This document shows positions 22,953 through 34,966 of a stretch of 64,000 bases of DNA, piece by piece. Origin of the DNA: Protula sp. h YS-2021 (taxonomy: Eukaryota; Annelida; Polychaeta; Sabellida; Serpulidae); NCBI GenBank assembly GCA_949752745.1, contig OX457031.1, forward strand, positions 42,837,769 through 42,901,768, in the 5' to 3' direction. The position numbers and the translations under genes were made by a program. Position 1 is the first letter of the stretch. Each line of letters opens with the position of its first letter. Below the pieces are notes generated by a model. That model saw only the letters and a program-made list of their open reading frames with translations. It did not search any database and was not told the DNA's origin.

Positions 22953-25900
22953 TTCTTTTCTCCCACCCCTAAAAATAGCAAACTGTTTGACTGCATATAT
23001 TTTAACAAGAAAGTAACTGCGACTAAAATCGGCAAGAATTACCATGAACTTTAGTAGACACACTGTTCGTCAGCTCCGCCTTTTCTCGTCCCTTCCTTTT
23101 ACTGACAACCGCATTGCTTTTATCTCCTGATTCAGCTGGTTCTAATGTCGAAGATGTTCCCTCTTTCGACCTAAGTGTTTTTCGTTCTCCCTCTTGCAAA
23201 GAACTTTGAAATGCTAAATTTTCACTGTTTGATTTTGCAGATTTTTCAGTAAACTGCTCAAGACTAGAGTCGTCACTATTTGAATCTATTTGGATTTCAT
23301 CGCTTTCATCCTTTGGAATGTCGGTTCCTTTTTCTCTGTCCATATTCTCGCGGTTTAAGTCAACACCCAGGTCACGTTTTAGTTTATTTATTTTGGCTTG
23401 TTGTTGGTCTATTTTGTCTGCTAACATGGTGTCTGCAGTATCTAAATCTGTAAAATATCCTGCGTGCATATATTTCCTTTCTATTTTCATACAGATACTT
23501 TCTTAATATCCACATAACCAGAGAAAAGACAAGGCAAATTTTTAAAAAATTGATGAAGAGTACGATTTCATTCATTAGAAATTTGAAATACTTTAAAAAT
23601 CATCAAAAGATTTGAAGAACACCAATCAAATACAAAACTTAATTTCACACCTTTAAAATCTATTCTTGAAATTTACTGTAATGGCAAAAAGAATCCAGAT
23701 CAAAATATATCAATTTTCATTAAGATAAAATCTCAATCAAGATAAAAAAATAATTTTTGGTAGTTTCTTAAGTCGGCCTCGTAAACTTTACATAAATGTC
23801 TATCAACAGAACTATCTGTGAGCAAACATGCATAATTACAATTACGTCAAACGCACATAATTACAATTACGTCTGCTGTCAAAAACTTGTGCCAGTACAC
23901 CACAACTAAAAACATTAGTGCGATTTTCTGAACAGTTATGTAGAAGTTTTCTCCAATAAAAACTACAAGTAAAGAAGGCACTTTTTATGGCACAAACCAT
24001 TCGTCCTTCTTACAAGGCCGATTCAAGAAAAAACTCTACATTTACGGAAAGACCAAAACCACAGATGTGTTTAGGTTGGGTGCACTACTTTCCAACTTCG
24101 TGGAAAGACGAACCTTTCTCAGCTTTATCTAATTTATCAAGAAGCTTATCTAGAGTTTTTCCAAGCTCGTGTAAAGCCGCTTTCTTATCTATTCCTTGTC
24201 CGTCTCCTTCGGCGTCTAATTCGTGCTCGGCCTACAAAACGAAACAACAGTTGTTTTCACAGTGCTCATTATCCTGTGTTAACTTCACAAAAGTTAACTG
24301 CACAGTTAATTGATTCCGTTAACTGCTCCCTTTGGCAACCAGAACATCCGAAATTGAAATTAATAAATTTATCCTGTTTAACAAACAAAAAATCCACGCA
24401 CAATCGTTTGGGTCATACAGCTAGATCAATCCTTTTTGACTGCTCGGAGCACTTATTTGCCCATTTAACTTTTGTGAATACGGTGTCTGGGGCTTAACAA
24501 CCTTTCTTCTTCAACCACTCTGGCGAACGGTTGTAATGTCATAACCTTTCCAGACTTGCGTTGTATACGCCGAAGAAAAAAATACTATTCAGAAATTACC
24601 TAAAACAGAAAAGTTAAATTTGAGATTCTTTAGTGAGCGACAGTTGTCTTAAACAAAGCCAAAATATCGTCTAAATTTAAAAAAAAGGTCATCAACCCAA
24701 AAAAACAACATTCAACTGAAAACTACAGCTACTTCAAACTTCAACTGAAAACTACATCTGCTTCAAACTCACGAACTGAAACAGCATAAAACGACCCCCG
24801 AATTAAAATACCAAATACCTCTTCAAGAATTTCGCTAAATTTACTGTTCATAACACTCTCAATGTTGTCTCTGTACTCTGCTATTTTTTCTCGATCCTTC
24901 AATGTGCTCAGTTCTCTCTCGAATTCATTCAGCAATTCGGAGTCGTCGTCAACAACGTCGTCCTCTTCGTTTTCAATTAGAACTGACATCAAACGAAAAA
25001 TTAGCACTTCTATTGTGATCACTCAACAACACTCGTACCCAGCTGTACATAGATAGAATCAACTTCATCAGTGTTCAAAATGAAGTAAATAAGCTGAAAC
25101 TTCACTTCTGAAACTGTATTGACTGAAAGCTGATGAACCTCCCCCCCCCACCCCTTCCCCCCCCCCCCCCCCCCCATTTCAACTCATTATATTATTTCGC
25201 TCTGCTAAATCCTATACCACATGAAAAGCTGTGAACCCTTTTGATTTTGTTTTTTTATTTTATCTTACATTTTAAAATTATGAGCTCAAAGAAAGGTAAC
25301 ACTGGTTTGCAAAGCACTCGCTATAGCCACATCCTCAAGTTAAGACAGTTCCTCAAACCAGAGTCTATGAAAGGAAACTTCATATATTTCATGTATAATA
25401 TATGAATGTGTACCACCATCGTCTTCACTGTCAGCCTCGTCATCGTCATCGATTTCGTCATCATCATCGACTTCGTCGCTCTCATCGTCCTCCTCAGCAT
25501 CACTGCTTACATCATCGGCACCACTTTTCTGTTGCACTTTCTTGTTATGGTTGCTGACAAGTTTCTCTATATTCTTCTGTATTTCGCCAACATCCTTGAA
25601 GACATGCACGTCCATATCGACCTCGGCATTCGCTGAAATAGATCAAAAACAGGAAAAAATAATGGTTACACGGTTGAGACTTCGTAAAATTCTTAAAAAG
25701 TTAGTCGCCCGGCACGAAAGTTAGTCGCCAGGCGCAATTTTTACAAAATTTGTCTATACCGCCTCACATGAAAAAACAACAAAGAAATACCGTTTAAAAT
25801 AATCAACAGTATTTACATGAAAATACTCAGAAAAAAGTTAGTCGCCCCAGCCAAAAGTTGGTCGCCACGGGCGACAGGGCGACCGCGAAATCTCAACCCT

Positions 25901-28766
25901 GGGTTATCTCCAACTCGGATACATCGAAGTGCTTGTCAAGTCTCTACATCCAAAAACCGACTTTGCTGCTATTACTCGTCTCGAACCTCGGATATCCAGA
26001 AGTAAATCTGCCAGTGTCCCATCGTGCAATACTTCACTGACAGGCATACACATTACAGTATAGAGAATGAAGGTTCCTCCTCTCACGATGGACAAAAGCT
26101 TGTTTGTTTCATGGGTAAAACACTACCCGGGGTAGAGGACAGAGACAGGCGCGACGGCAGATCTTGGTGTTATTCTTTGCTCAAGTCTCCTTTCGGTAAG
26201 GCACAGTGAGAGCGGGTCGTGACCACAATTGTGGGAGAGAGTGGAGAGACCTCTTGGATGACTTTCACTGTTGGGTGACTTTACACTATTTACACTCTTG
26301 ACGATGTCGTCATGACGCTCGAACCATCGCTTAATTAAATGGCATTTCTTTTCTATTTTTTTTTTTCTTAATCTGCGAAATCACATGCTAATGTACAAAA
26401 GTGCTTCGTTTTTCAGTGTTGGCACAAACAGGTCAATTATAATGTACCCTTAAAGTTTTATGACCATGAATGGAGGACTTTATGCTATGACTGTAATCAG
26501 TCCATAACAATCAATAATCTGGTCCTCTTGCACGAATATTCATGACACGAATGGCGTCACGAGCCAGTTTGCTGAATCAGCACGGTACACAACTATAAAT
26601 ACTATTTGCCCAATAAAATGCCTCCATATGTGATTTAAACATTCGGTACATAGAGCGAAAAATAAGTTGAACCAATTGGTTTGACGAACTGCTGAATAAT
26701 CAGTTCTGTTTTAACACTTCCTGCCGCCTACAGTGCGATCACGACTAAATACAGAACAAGCTACACCCTTAAAGATATTACTGGTAAGTGAATATTAACT
26801 GAAAATATAAAACACTGCACTGTAAACCAAATTTAATTATAGTAAAGTAATAAACGTATGCATCAGTTACAGTTTGGTCGATAAATGAGAGTAAAGCATG
26901 CGTAATATTCTTATCAGTGCATACACAACAAGCCAGCGATGCCAAAAGCCGAGTTGAGAAAAGGGGGAGAAAAACGCAAGGCTGTCGTACCCTACGTGAA
27001 AGGTGTCAGGCCAGCTACAAAGAAGAAACAAATACTGGCCCTTGGATACAATAACGAAACTGCCATTCCTCTGGAGCTCAGTTTCACTGGATTCAAACCT
27101 ATTAAGAAATGTACAAGCGTCGATGATTGGCTGGCCCTGTACGAAGAAACTGACCAATCATATGCAGATTTTATGGAACACTGGTCAACATGGCTGAGCA
27201 CAGAACAGCAAAAATATCCTATGCAAAGATTTGAATCAAGCGGTAAAACTCTGCCCGACAGGTACCCCGAAGGGAAGATTTATATATTGCCAGTCGGGGA
27301 GTTTGATTCCTCGGAGCAAACATGTTTGGATGCTCTGATAGAATACACGCAAATATCTATCGGTCTTTCAGTACGCAAACTGCCCGCACTTGAGCTTCAG
27401 AAAGCAAATCACTGTATTTATGCTGTAGAAACGGATACTGAAAATAAAGACAGCAGTTCCTGCACAAAAGCAAAGATAAACAGCCGCTTAAAGAAACATA
27501 AAGGCGTTAACCGTTATCAATTAAACGTGAAGCCGTTGCTGACTTTGCTTGGCAACCGGTTACCACGTGATGCATTTTGTTTGGTAGCACTAACCAATCA
27601 GGATCTATATCAAGACGACACGGATCTATTCGTCGCCGGAATGGCATCCGGTTTCCAACGCGCTGCGATATTCAGCTTATTTCGCTACAATCCAAACATG
27701 GAGTTCTCGCCCGAATTCTGGTATGACATCAAAACAAAGAGAGAATACAACACGTCGGAAAGTTTCCAATTGCTCGTACAACGTGGATGCCGATTAGTGG
27801 TGCACGAAATCTGTCATCTGCTAGGAATTGGGCACTGTGTGTATTTTGACTGCTGTATGAACGGCTCGGGACACCTGCAGGAAGACTTCAGTCAACCAAT
27901 GCATTTCTGCCCAATAGATTTACGCAAACTACACCGACTAGTAGGGTTTGATATACAAGAGCGTTACGTTAAGCTGCAGGCATTTTATGAGGCGCATGGC
28001 ATGCGAGACGAAGCTACGTGGGTTAAAGAAAGGCTCAGTCATATCTGCTCTTAATGCTCTTAGTGTTCAACATTCTGAACTCTAACTGGAACAGAGTATT
28101 TTAAGATGCAGTCTGTTATTATGCATGTTTATCACTGACGTGCCACATCGGTATAATAATTACTAAAGGAACTCAATTTATGAACCATTGTAATGACAGC
28201 GTTTAAATTTAATCTATACGGAGTTGTTTTCTGTTTTAGTCTTTTCAGCAATGTTTTTTTTTAGTATTTGGCTGTTTATGCCTTGTCTGAGATCAACACT
28301 GAAGTATTTTGACTGGAACATTCTCACATAGGTGTCAGTAAAAGTTTGTCATTTTCACGCCTAAGGCTCACTATTACCTTCGCCTAGAGCGCCCTCGCCT
28401 AAGACTTCGGCCAGGGCTTTCTGTAGCGCTTCTGACATAATACGGCTCAGCTCCTCCTCGCTGATCTCATCGCTTATATCAACATCTTCTGATTCGTTTT
28501 CTATCTTCACTAACTTGCCGTTTTCTAAAGTGAATTCTTCATCTGTAAAACCAAAAATCAATATTTGATACCGGCATCTATTTTCGGTATCTGTCTTTAA
28601 AACCAATACTTCACGAGTAACATTAATCAGACTTTCTCAGGAAGCCTTCACATATATTTACGATACATTTAATTTTTATTTTCACCTCATAACCCACACA
28701 CACACACACACACACTCTTTCTCTGTCCCTCTCTTTTCCCTCTTTTTCCCTCTACCTCCCTCTTCC

Positions 28767-28798
<32 letters not shown>

Positions 28799-31700
28799 AT
28801 CTCTCTTTCTCATCCTTCTCCCCCACCTCCTTTCTCTCTCTCTCCCTCTCTTTCCCCTCTTTTTCCCTCTACCTCCCTCTGTTCCCCTCTCTCTCTCTCT
28901 TTCTCTCCCTTCTCCCCCACCTCCTCTCTCTCTTTCTCCCTCTCTCCCCTTTCTTTCCCTCTACCTCCCTCTTTCCCCCTCTTTCGCTCTCCCCTCTCTC
29001 TCTCTCTTTCCCTCTCTCTCTCTCTCTCTCCCTCCTTCGTCCCTTCTATCCCTCTCTATATCTCACTGTATGTTTCCACACTTTTATTAAAATCAACATC
29101 ATTAAAATCAACATTAGATTATTAAAATCTATCGAACTAGTAAATAAACAAAATTACCCAATGGCTCTGTTTCTTCCTGTTGGCTTCGGATATCTTCTGA
29201 AAAATAGAACATGTTTATATTGCATTTTGCAAAATCTGTTTTCAGAACACTTCAATTTGAACTGTTTCTAGATTGTAACAACGTTTACAGAGATTTGTTA
29301 ACCACATAAACTGATAGCACAATACTTACGTCACAACTATATTCTGACAGTACATTGGTTTAAAATACTGAATTGTTCTATATTTAAAGTCTCAAAAAGC
29401 ATTAGACATGGACCTTTCACTAATTATAACATAGGCGAATTATCTGTCAAACGTCCAAAAAAATTAAATTTCACTTGTCAGTGATTCAAATTCACAGAAT
29501 GATCGACATCGCAACATGATGAGATCCCATGCAGATTTTTACCTTCCTGTTCGTCAGCCTGAAGTAGTTCTATATATTCGTCGTATTCCTGCGCGCTCAG
29601 TAAAGGACTGCAGGTGATGGGCATGGGTTGCCTGGTGACAGCAGGCTTGAGATAAGGGTGGTGGCACAGGCGTGACGTGTGCACGGCAATGAGGTAGACA
29701 CACGTCTCTGACTCATCAATCCGTTTGATGTAATCCCCTGCACCCTCCTCACAATAATACTGCAAGTGACATCACACCACAGTCCTTTAGCAATACATAT
29801 ATTCCTTAGCAAATAAACTTCAATCTCTACATTGACATCGGTTAATTCGTTCACAACATGAAATATTTCTGTATTGTAGCACTAAAATCAAAGAAAAATA
29901 TCCATAAATAAACTGATCTAATTCTGCTGTTTGCTATATATAAATACTAATTACAGGTTGCCAATGATTTCAAACGAAGGTAGTCTTACCCGCACTTCGG
30001 CTTTGCGAAGATTGTTGGTGATATCGCATAAACTACCGTTGACGTACTGCTGACTGTGATACTTATTTCTCTCACTTCTCTTCTGTAAATGGAAACATCA
30101 AGTAACATTAAAAATATCAATGAATAGGAATTTTTATCGCTCATGTACTCATTATTGTCTTTATGATAATTTTGATCACCACCATCGTTAATCATGTTCT
30201 TAAAAATGTTTGAAGTACGTCACGTGTTTACGCTTCATAACACACACCGTCAGTTGTAAGCAGAGCGGTGTACTAGCTCACTCGGGGTTATTTTACCTTG
30301 TGTGTTCTGCTATCCACCTCGTCCCAGTTATAATCAGATTCGAACAACCCAAGCCTGATCACGTCTCCTGCAATCTGCCCCTCTATTCAAAATAATATTT
30401 GCTTTAAGCTACAAGCAAAATTAATAGTATAGTCCACAAAAATATCTGGAAAAACAGTTAATTTTTCATTAAACAAGAACAATTACGTATTATTTTTATG
30501 TCCCTTCACTACCTTCTGCCATTGGGGATGTTGCTTTTGCCGTCCCATAAAGAAGTTATGCTAAGTTTTGTGTTAATACATTTCTCGTATAAGGCAAATG
30601 ATTCACAAACAAATCTACCTTCCATGTGAAACTGTTTGATCGTTTCCGCAAAGCACAGCTCGTAAGTCCACCAGCCTTTCGTCTGCAAAATTAAAAGTTA
30701 CTTTACAGATTACCAGACCCAAGTGATCAGCAACCGCACGCCTTTTCCGCTGTGCCAACTTCGCGTACAACATTAGACAATCAGTCTTTAGGACCCACTT
30801 ATCTTGAGTTAACCGCACAGAAGTTATAGTTACTCCAATGAAACCCGTAAAAACTGAAAAGGGTATTGGCGTGTCTGTTTATTGTGCTTAGTATTCACGC
30901 TGAGCTTCAGCACTGAGTATTTAATTTCGAAAAGTTACAATAATAGTTACAACAATACTTCATGACATGGCAGAAAAATGGGGTTTACGGCCCTGTGTAA
31001 CCAGAAGTGCACGTGGACGGAGCGTTAGCATTTAACTGCTAGGCCTTGTCTAAAATTTGGTAATCATCGGTCATGTGCCTTGTGTGTTACCACAAGAAAT
31101 TGCGGACGTATATCAAAGATGACGGTCCTTTTGCATTTTCTTATTCTTCCCAAGATCAGTTCCGTCCGTAATTTTCACATGTTTAATATTTGGTGACGAT
31201 TCGAACAGTTAATTATGAGTTCTTATGGTTAAAGAAATTGGAAGAAAATGCAAGATGGAGACTGGTGGCCATTTCGAATTTCTGACTGATCCCCAAACCA
31301 ATCCCGACCGTCCTTTCGAACTGGTTAAGCCTTGCTTAAAATGTGGTGATGATCAGTCCAGCAGTTATTGCTTTATGGTGTTTGCAATAAATTTGGAGTG
31401 AAATTGAAGTCGGCAGTCATTGCGACTTCCTCTCTGAGGCTAAAGCCAAAACTGGAGAGGGCGGGGGCTAAAAAAAACTACTGTTCTGTAGTATCCGATG
31501 ACAAAAAGAACATGAGGCCAAATTCAAACAGATAAATAAGTAGGAATTTTTAATTCGTCAAATTATGTTAAAGTTTAAACAAAAAAAAAACATCCGAGTT
31601 TTTTTTTCTATGTTCCACATCATGTACATAGGTTAGTTACTTCACACCACTTATTACAAAAACTTACGTGCACAAGACAAGGACCGTCCGCGAGAGGTTT

Positions 31701-34105
31701 GAGCAGTTCCGTCACGCCTGTTTCCATGGCTTCTTGCTCCTGTTGTTTTTCTTTGTCTTCATCTTCTTTGTTATTTGGATGGGTGCACTGATACGATTGA
31801 CCATGAATCGATGTTACAACCATTGCTGTTGGGTCTTGAGATTCAAGCGCCTGAAAATTAGTTACGATACTGAAGTTTTAAAAAAAGACATCGACATTCA
31901 CAGATCTAAACAGTTCATTTTATGAAGATACCTAGTTATACCCAAGAATTTTCTAAGCATTTTCAAAATCATTTCAAAGGTTTAACAAGCCCCCAGTGAC
32001 AATACAGTCAGTTACCATTTCACACACTAAATGACTTTTATAACAAAATGTTTGCTAGGGGAAGCAGGCTAACATAGGGGGGAAATTAATCCAGTCTCCA
32101 CCCCGTCACGAAACACCTGATATTGTTTGGATGCAATGAACTCCCTAGCATGGAATTTTAGCAATATACTGTTCTGCAGCAGTAAGAGGCATTAATTCAT
32201 TTTTTTTCTCCCAGTAATTTTTTTTTAAATCTAATTCTACCCGTTATTCTCTTTGTTGACTACAGCAACCGATGGCACATATGTAGGTTAAGGCCTTTGC
32301 TACAAATGAGTTAAATTTATTTCTATTCCACTTTATTGCTTGTTTGTTTTCACTTCTGACATGGCGGTCACCTGTGGGGGTTAGTTGATTCGCCATCAAC
32401 TATCTAAACTGGGGTACTAAGAGATAACATATGAACGAGAGATTTGTAATGCAGTTTGCCTTGATACACAATTCATCAGCAGTTTTAGAATCACTGTTGT
32501 TGTGGGTGATAACGGCGGATTCTTTATCCTGATCGCATGAAAACATCTATTTTTCTCAGTACAAAATGGTTGCTTCACATAAAAATTGTGCGCCGTAATT
32601 TATAATTGACCAATTTATGTGATGCACTCTTTCTAAAATAACGCAACTGGCCCGAGTCGTGCGCCGAGGTTAACAAAATTGATATCAATCACAATGACAA
32701 GTTCCATTACAGGAATTAATTGTCAGGAACTATGACTCTTGCTGGCATAGGAAGTAGGGCTGTGAACCGGTTCGGAAAACTGAACCGCGGTTCGAACCGA
32801 TTTTCTAACACAACAAGTAAGTATTTGTGAAACACAAGCAGGCCCCAACCGCCCCTCCCCCGAATTCATAGGAGTATAAAGCGATGACGGACAGACGGAC
32901 GGACACCCCAAACCTATAGGCCCCAATCCGAAGGGTTGGGGCCTAAAAAACCGGTTTTAATCGTTTTTTTCATGAGACATGTTATTGGCCAAATATAAAA
33001 GAGTTATTTTACTTATCGCATCAAAAACGTGAGCATAGCTACCTAACCAGGACTTTTGTTTTGCTATGTATACAAATCGGTATTTTTCGTAAAAATCAGC
33101 AGTTGCAATTGCATTGAGCTTCTGTTTCAATTGTCAACTAAAATAATTCCGTGTTCAACAATTTCAAATTGTCCAGTCCCTTTGGCAAAACATCAAAACA
33201 CAGGCATCAGAGATGTCGCAACAAATTACGTTCAGAGGGCCATAAGTTCGACGTTTTTGGGTCGATCACACTGAAACTTGACATTGCACATCTTCAATAT
33301 ATATTCGTGTAACGTTTCATAGCTTTATGTCAAAGCGTTCATGTCGAAGTGGTGCGTACAAAGCCGCCTGCATGAAAGTTCAACACGAAAAATTGCTTAA
33401 GTTCAGAGATCCGTAATTTCGACAATAAGCCAACTCGCACTTTTGACTATTGCCGAAAAGTTTTTGCGTTTCTGCTGAATTGAGGTAGCATAAGGATATA
33501 GGAAAAAATGGCAAAAATCAACAAAATTTCATTTTGCCAGAAACATATTCACATGTTGGTTATTAAAGGGACTGAATAATATGTAAAATAGTTTTTAAAA
33601 GATCATATTGTGGCTTTATTTGAAAGTGTGCATGTTGAAAGAAAATTACAATTTTGATGTTTTTCCCTTATCATTTCTTTATAATTTACCCCCCCCCCCC
33701 AACATTTTCAGTCAAAACAACACCTCCACCGGAAAAATCCGAAAAGTGCGAATTGGCTTATTGGCCGATCAAAGAAAAAGCTTGCAAGATCGAGCCTCGG
33801 TGTCCTAGGTCCGCCGAAAGATCCAGAGTCTCGAAATTTAGAGAAATGGCCATTTCTATTACAGGACCCGTGACGTTTTCTGTCTTAGGAAGACAGAAAT
33901 TATCCGCCGGGACTAGGAAGAGCTGACTCGGAGCTGAGCGTTGCATCAATGAATGAATTTAGACTTCAAAACTTACATCTGAACGGACCATTGGTGTCTG
34001 AAGAATTTCTACCCCGTAGTAAATGTTTTTTAATTCATCAAAATTAAATACACTATCGACAGGTACAAGAACTGCCAAACACAGTGTCGAAAAAATAAAA
34101 ACCAT
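20216..34105 (-). CDS. OS9: OS-9 / ER lectin, ERAD substrate-recognition protein
   Basis: Exons in gene order: 34105-33977, 31850-31668, 30682-30619, 30367-30297, 30082-29990, 29759-29543, 29196-29158, 28542-28378, 25632-25414, 24982-24819, 24231-24114, 23447-23043, 21336-21221, 20338-20216. They join in one frame of 701 residues (human about 667). The start is a signal peptide (MVFIFSTLCLAVLVP) followed by FNFDELKNIYYGVEIL. The MRH lectin domain has the W108-W109 pair, Q121, NGSLCD, CEEGAGDY and DESETCVYL, the mannose-contacting set of the family. A very acidic stretch and LLNEFERELSTL follow, then the conserved IEIKVITSGY block and a charged C-terminus. OS-9 binds trimmed glycans on misfolded proteins in the ER lumen and hands them to the HRD1/SEL1L ligase. 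The end of exon 9 is ambiguous by three bases. Intron 8 contains the archaemetzincin gene. Confidence 0.95.
20650..21195. repeat. G-rich minisatellite in OS-9 last intron
   Basis: Imperfect tandem units built on GTGAATGTTCGCGTGGGG and GGGATGGCCGGG, strongly G-rich on the plus strand. The stretch at about 20690-20880 is repeated in the same order at about 20920-21180, indicating a larger duplication. It ends only about 25 bases from exon 13 (21221), so it occupies the start of the intron in transcript terms. Open frames on the minus strand (Pro-rich) and plus strand (Gly-rich) are composition artefacts. Confidence 0.85.
21430..21460. repeat. Poly-T tract
   Basis: A run of about 30 T on the plus strand preceded by a short (ATT)n, in the OS-9 intron between exons 12 and 13. 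It could be the tail of an old retroposed sequence, but no body is recognisable. Confidence 0.6.
22888..22949. repeat. (TA)n microsatellite
   Basis: About 62 bases of pure TA dinucleotide in the OS-9 intron, roughly 95 bases from exon 12. Confidence 0.98.
25700..25900. repeat. GTTAGTCGCC-motif repeat in OS-9 intron 8
   Basis: AAGTTAGTCGCC occurs at about 25698, 25720 and 25836 and as a variant (AAGTTGGTCGCC) at 25855. GGGCGACAGGGCGACCGCGA follows. The mix of direct and inverted copies suggests a small mobile element with short subrepeats. No target duplication is evident. Confidence 0.5.
26939..28054 (+). CDS. Archaemetzincin-type zinc metalloprotease, intronless, nested in OS-9 intron
   Basis: One uninterrupted frame of 371 residues, with G at -3 of the ATG. 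The family motif is clear: HEICHLLGIGHC at 289-300 supplies the catalytic zinc histidines H289, H293, H299 and the base E290. It is followed by C300-x4-C305-x-M307 and C324, then LRKLHRLVGF. Archaemetzincins (AMZ1/AMZ2) normally carry a second structural zinc held by four cysteines, the last in CPxC. Here that position is Asp (CPID, D327), so one ligand is changed. The N-terminal ~100 residues (LELSFTGFKPIKKCTSVDDW) and PVGEFDSSEQTCLDALIEY fit the family. Length is normal for AMZ2-like proteins. It lies antisense in OS-9 intron 8. Lack of introns suggests a retrocopy, but the frame is intact. The physiological substrate is unknown to me. Confidence 0.93.
   Translation: MPKAELRKGGEKRKAVVPYVKGVRPATKKKQILALGYNNETAIPLELSFTGFKPIKKCTSVDDWLALYEETDQSYADFMEHWSTWLSTEQQKYPMQRFESSGKTLPDRYPEGKIYILPVGEFDSSEQTCLDALIEYTQISIGLSVRKLPALELQKANHCIYAVETDTENKDSSSCTKAKINSRLKKHKGVNRYQLNVKPLLTLLGNRLPRDAFCLVALTNQDLYQDDTDLFVAGMASGFQRAAIFSLFRYNPNMEFSPEFWYDIKTKREYNTSESFQLLVQRGCRLVVHEICHLLGIGHCVYFDCCMNGSGHLQEDFSQPMHFCPIDLRKLHRLVGFDIQERYVKLQAFYEAHGMRDEATWVKERLSHICS
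28697..29060. repeat. (CA)n and CT-rich low-complexity tract in OS-9 intron
   Basis: A (CA)n run of about 22 bases, then about 340 bases of CTCTCT/CCCTCTTT sequence with a poly-C run near 28765. It lies between OS-9 exons 7 and 8. On the transcribed strand it is purine-rich (GA). Confidence 0.95.
32812..32945 (-). repeat. Dispersed repeat, copy 2 of 2 (inverted relative to 7975-8098)
   Basis: The reverse complement matches 7975-8098 along its length, including the TTCACAAATACTTACTTGTT end, the (CCGT)n run and GGATTGGGGCCTATAGGTTT. It interrupts a patch rich in GAACCGGTT/AAACCGGTT that continues on both sides (32765-32800 and 32947-32962). It lies in OS-9 intron 1. Confidence 0.8.
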
Positions 34106-34129
34106 ATTTGTTTTGATTTTGACAATTCA

Positions 34130-34137
34130 ACTTCCGG
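34130..34137 (-). promoter_or_regulatory. ETS-type site in the OS-9 promoter
   Basis: CCGGAAGT on the minus strand, 25 bases upstream of the OS-9 start codon. CCGGAAGT is the GABP/ETS core typical of housekeeping promoters, which suits OS-9. The match is short, so it supports but does not prove the promoter position. Confidence 0.45.
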
Positions 34138-34179
34138 GACAGCTCAAGGTAAGGTGCATTATGGGTAATTTAGGCTAAT

Positions 34180-34894
34180 GGCAGTACAGCTGAGCCTTGA
34201 CATCTAGAGTACGGTGAGGCAAGAGGACCACTTTTAGCGCGATTTGATATAACATTTTATTGAGTTGAGATATGTCCCTTATCTTTTGGGAAGAGTTCAA
34301 CCTCACATCTCTCTGCCTCCACAATAGTGAATCAGTTATTAAAACTTTTTACTTTTCGTGAAAAACTCAACACAAATTTTCTGCCCTTAGTGGGCCTTTT
34401 GCCCCATACCTGGGGCAAAAGGTGTAGGGGTGTAACCCGAAGGGTACAGTGTGAATATGATCTCGAAAAATTACCATTGCCTATCATCGGTTACACTCTG
34501 TTATGTTCTTAGAAATGGCAAAGCCACTTATTAATTTCATGATATTACCCTAAAATCTGTAACCTTCTATGGCTTCCCAAAAAATTATAATTCTTATGAA
34601 CATTGTGTCACTGTTGTAGTTTTATTTAGATTAGTGTGCTTTCGCCATTTGGCGCCTCAATCAGTTTTGATTATGAGTGAAATAAGAACTACATTTCAAA
34701 ATAACGGTGAGTGGGCCTTTAACCCCAAATGGGCGTCTTGCCCCATCCTACGCAATGAATTGCCCTGATCAAATAGAGAGACAGATAAATTGATAAATAA
34801 CCAGAATATAATAGATAGAATAGAATAGATAGAACAAATAGAATAGATCGAATAGATAGAATAGAAGATAGTAGAAAAAATAGATAGATAGATG

Positions 34895-34966
<72 letters not shown>

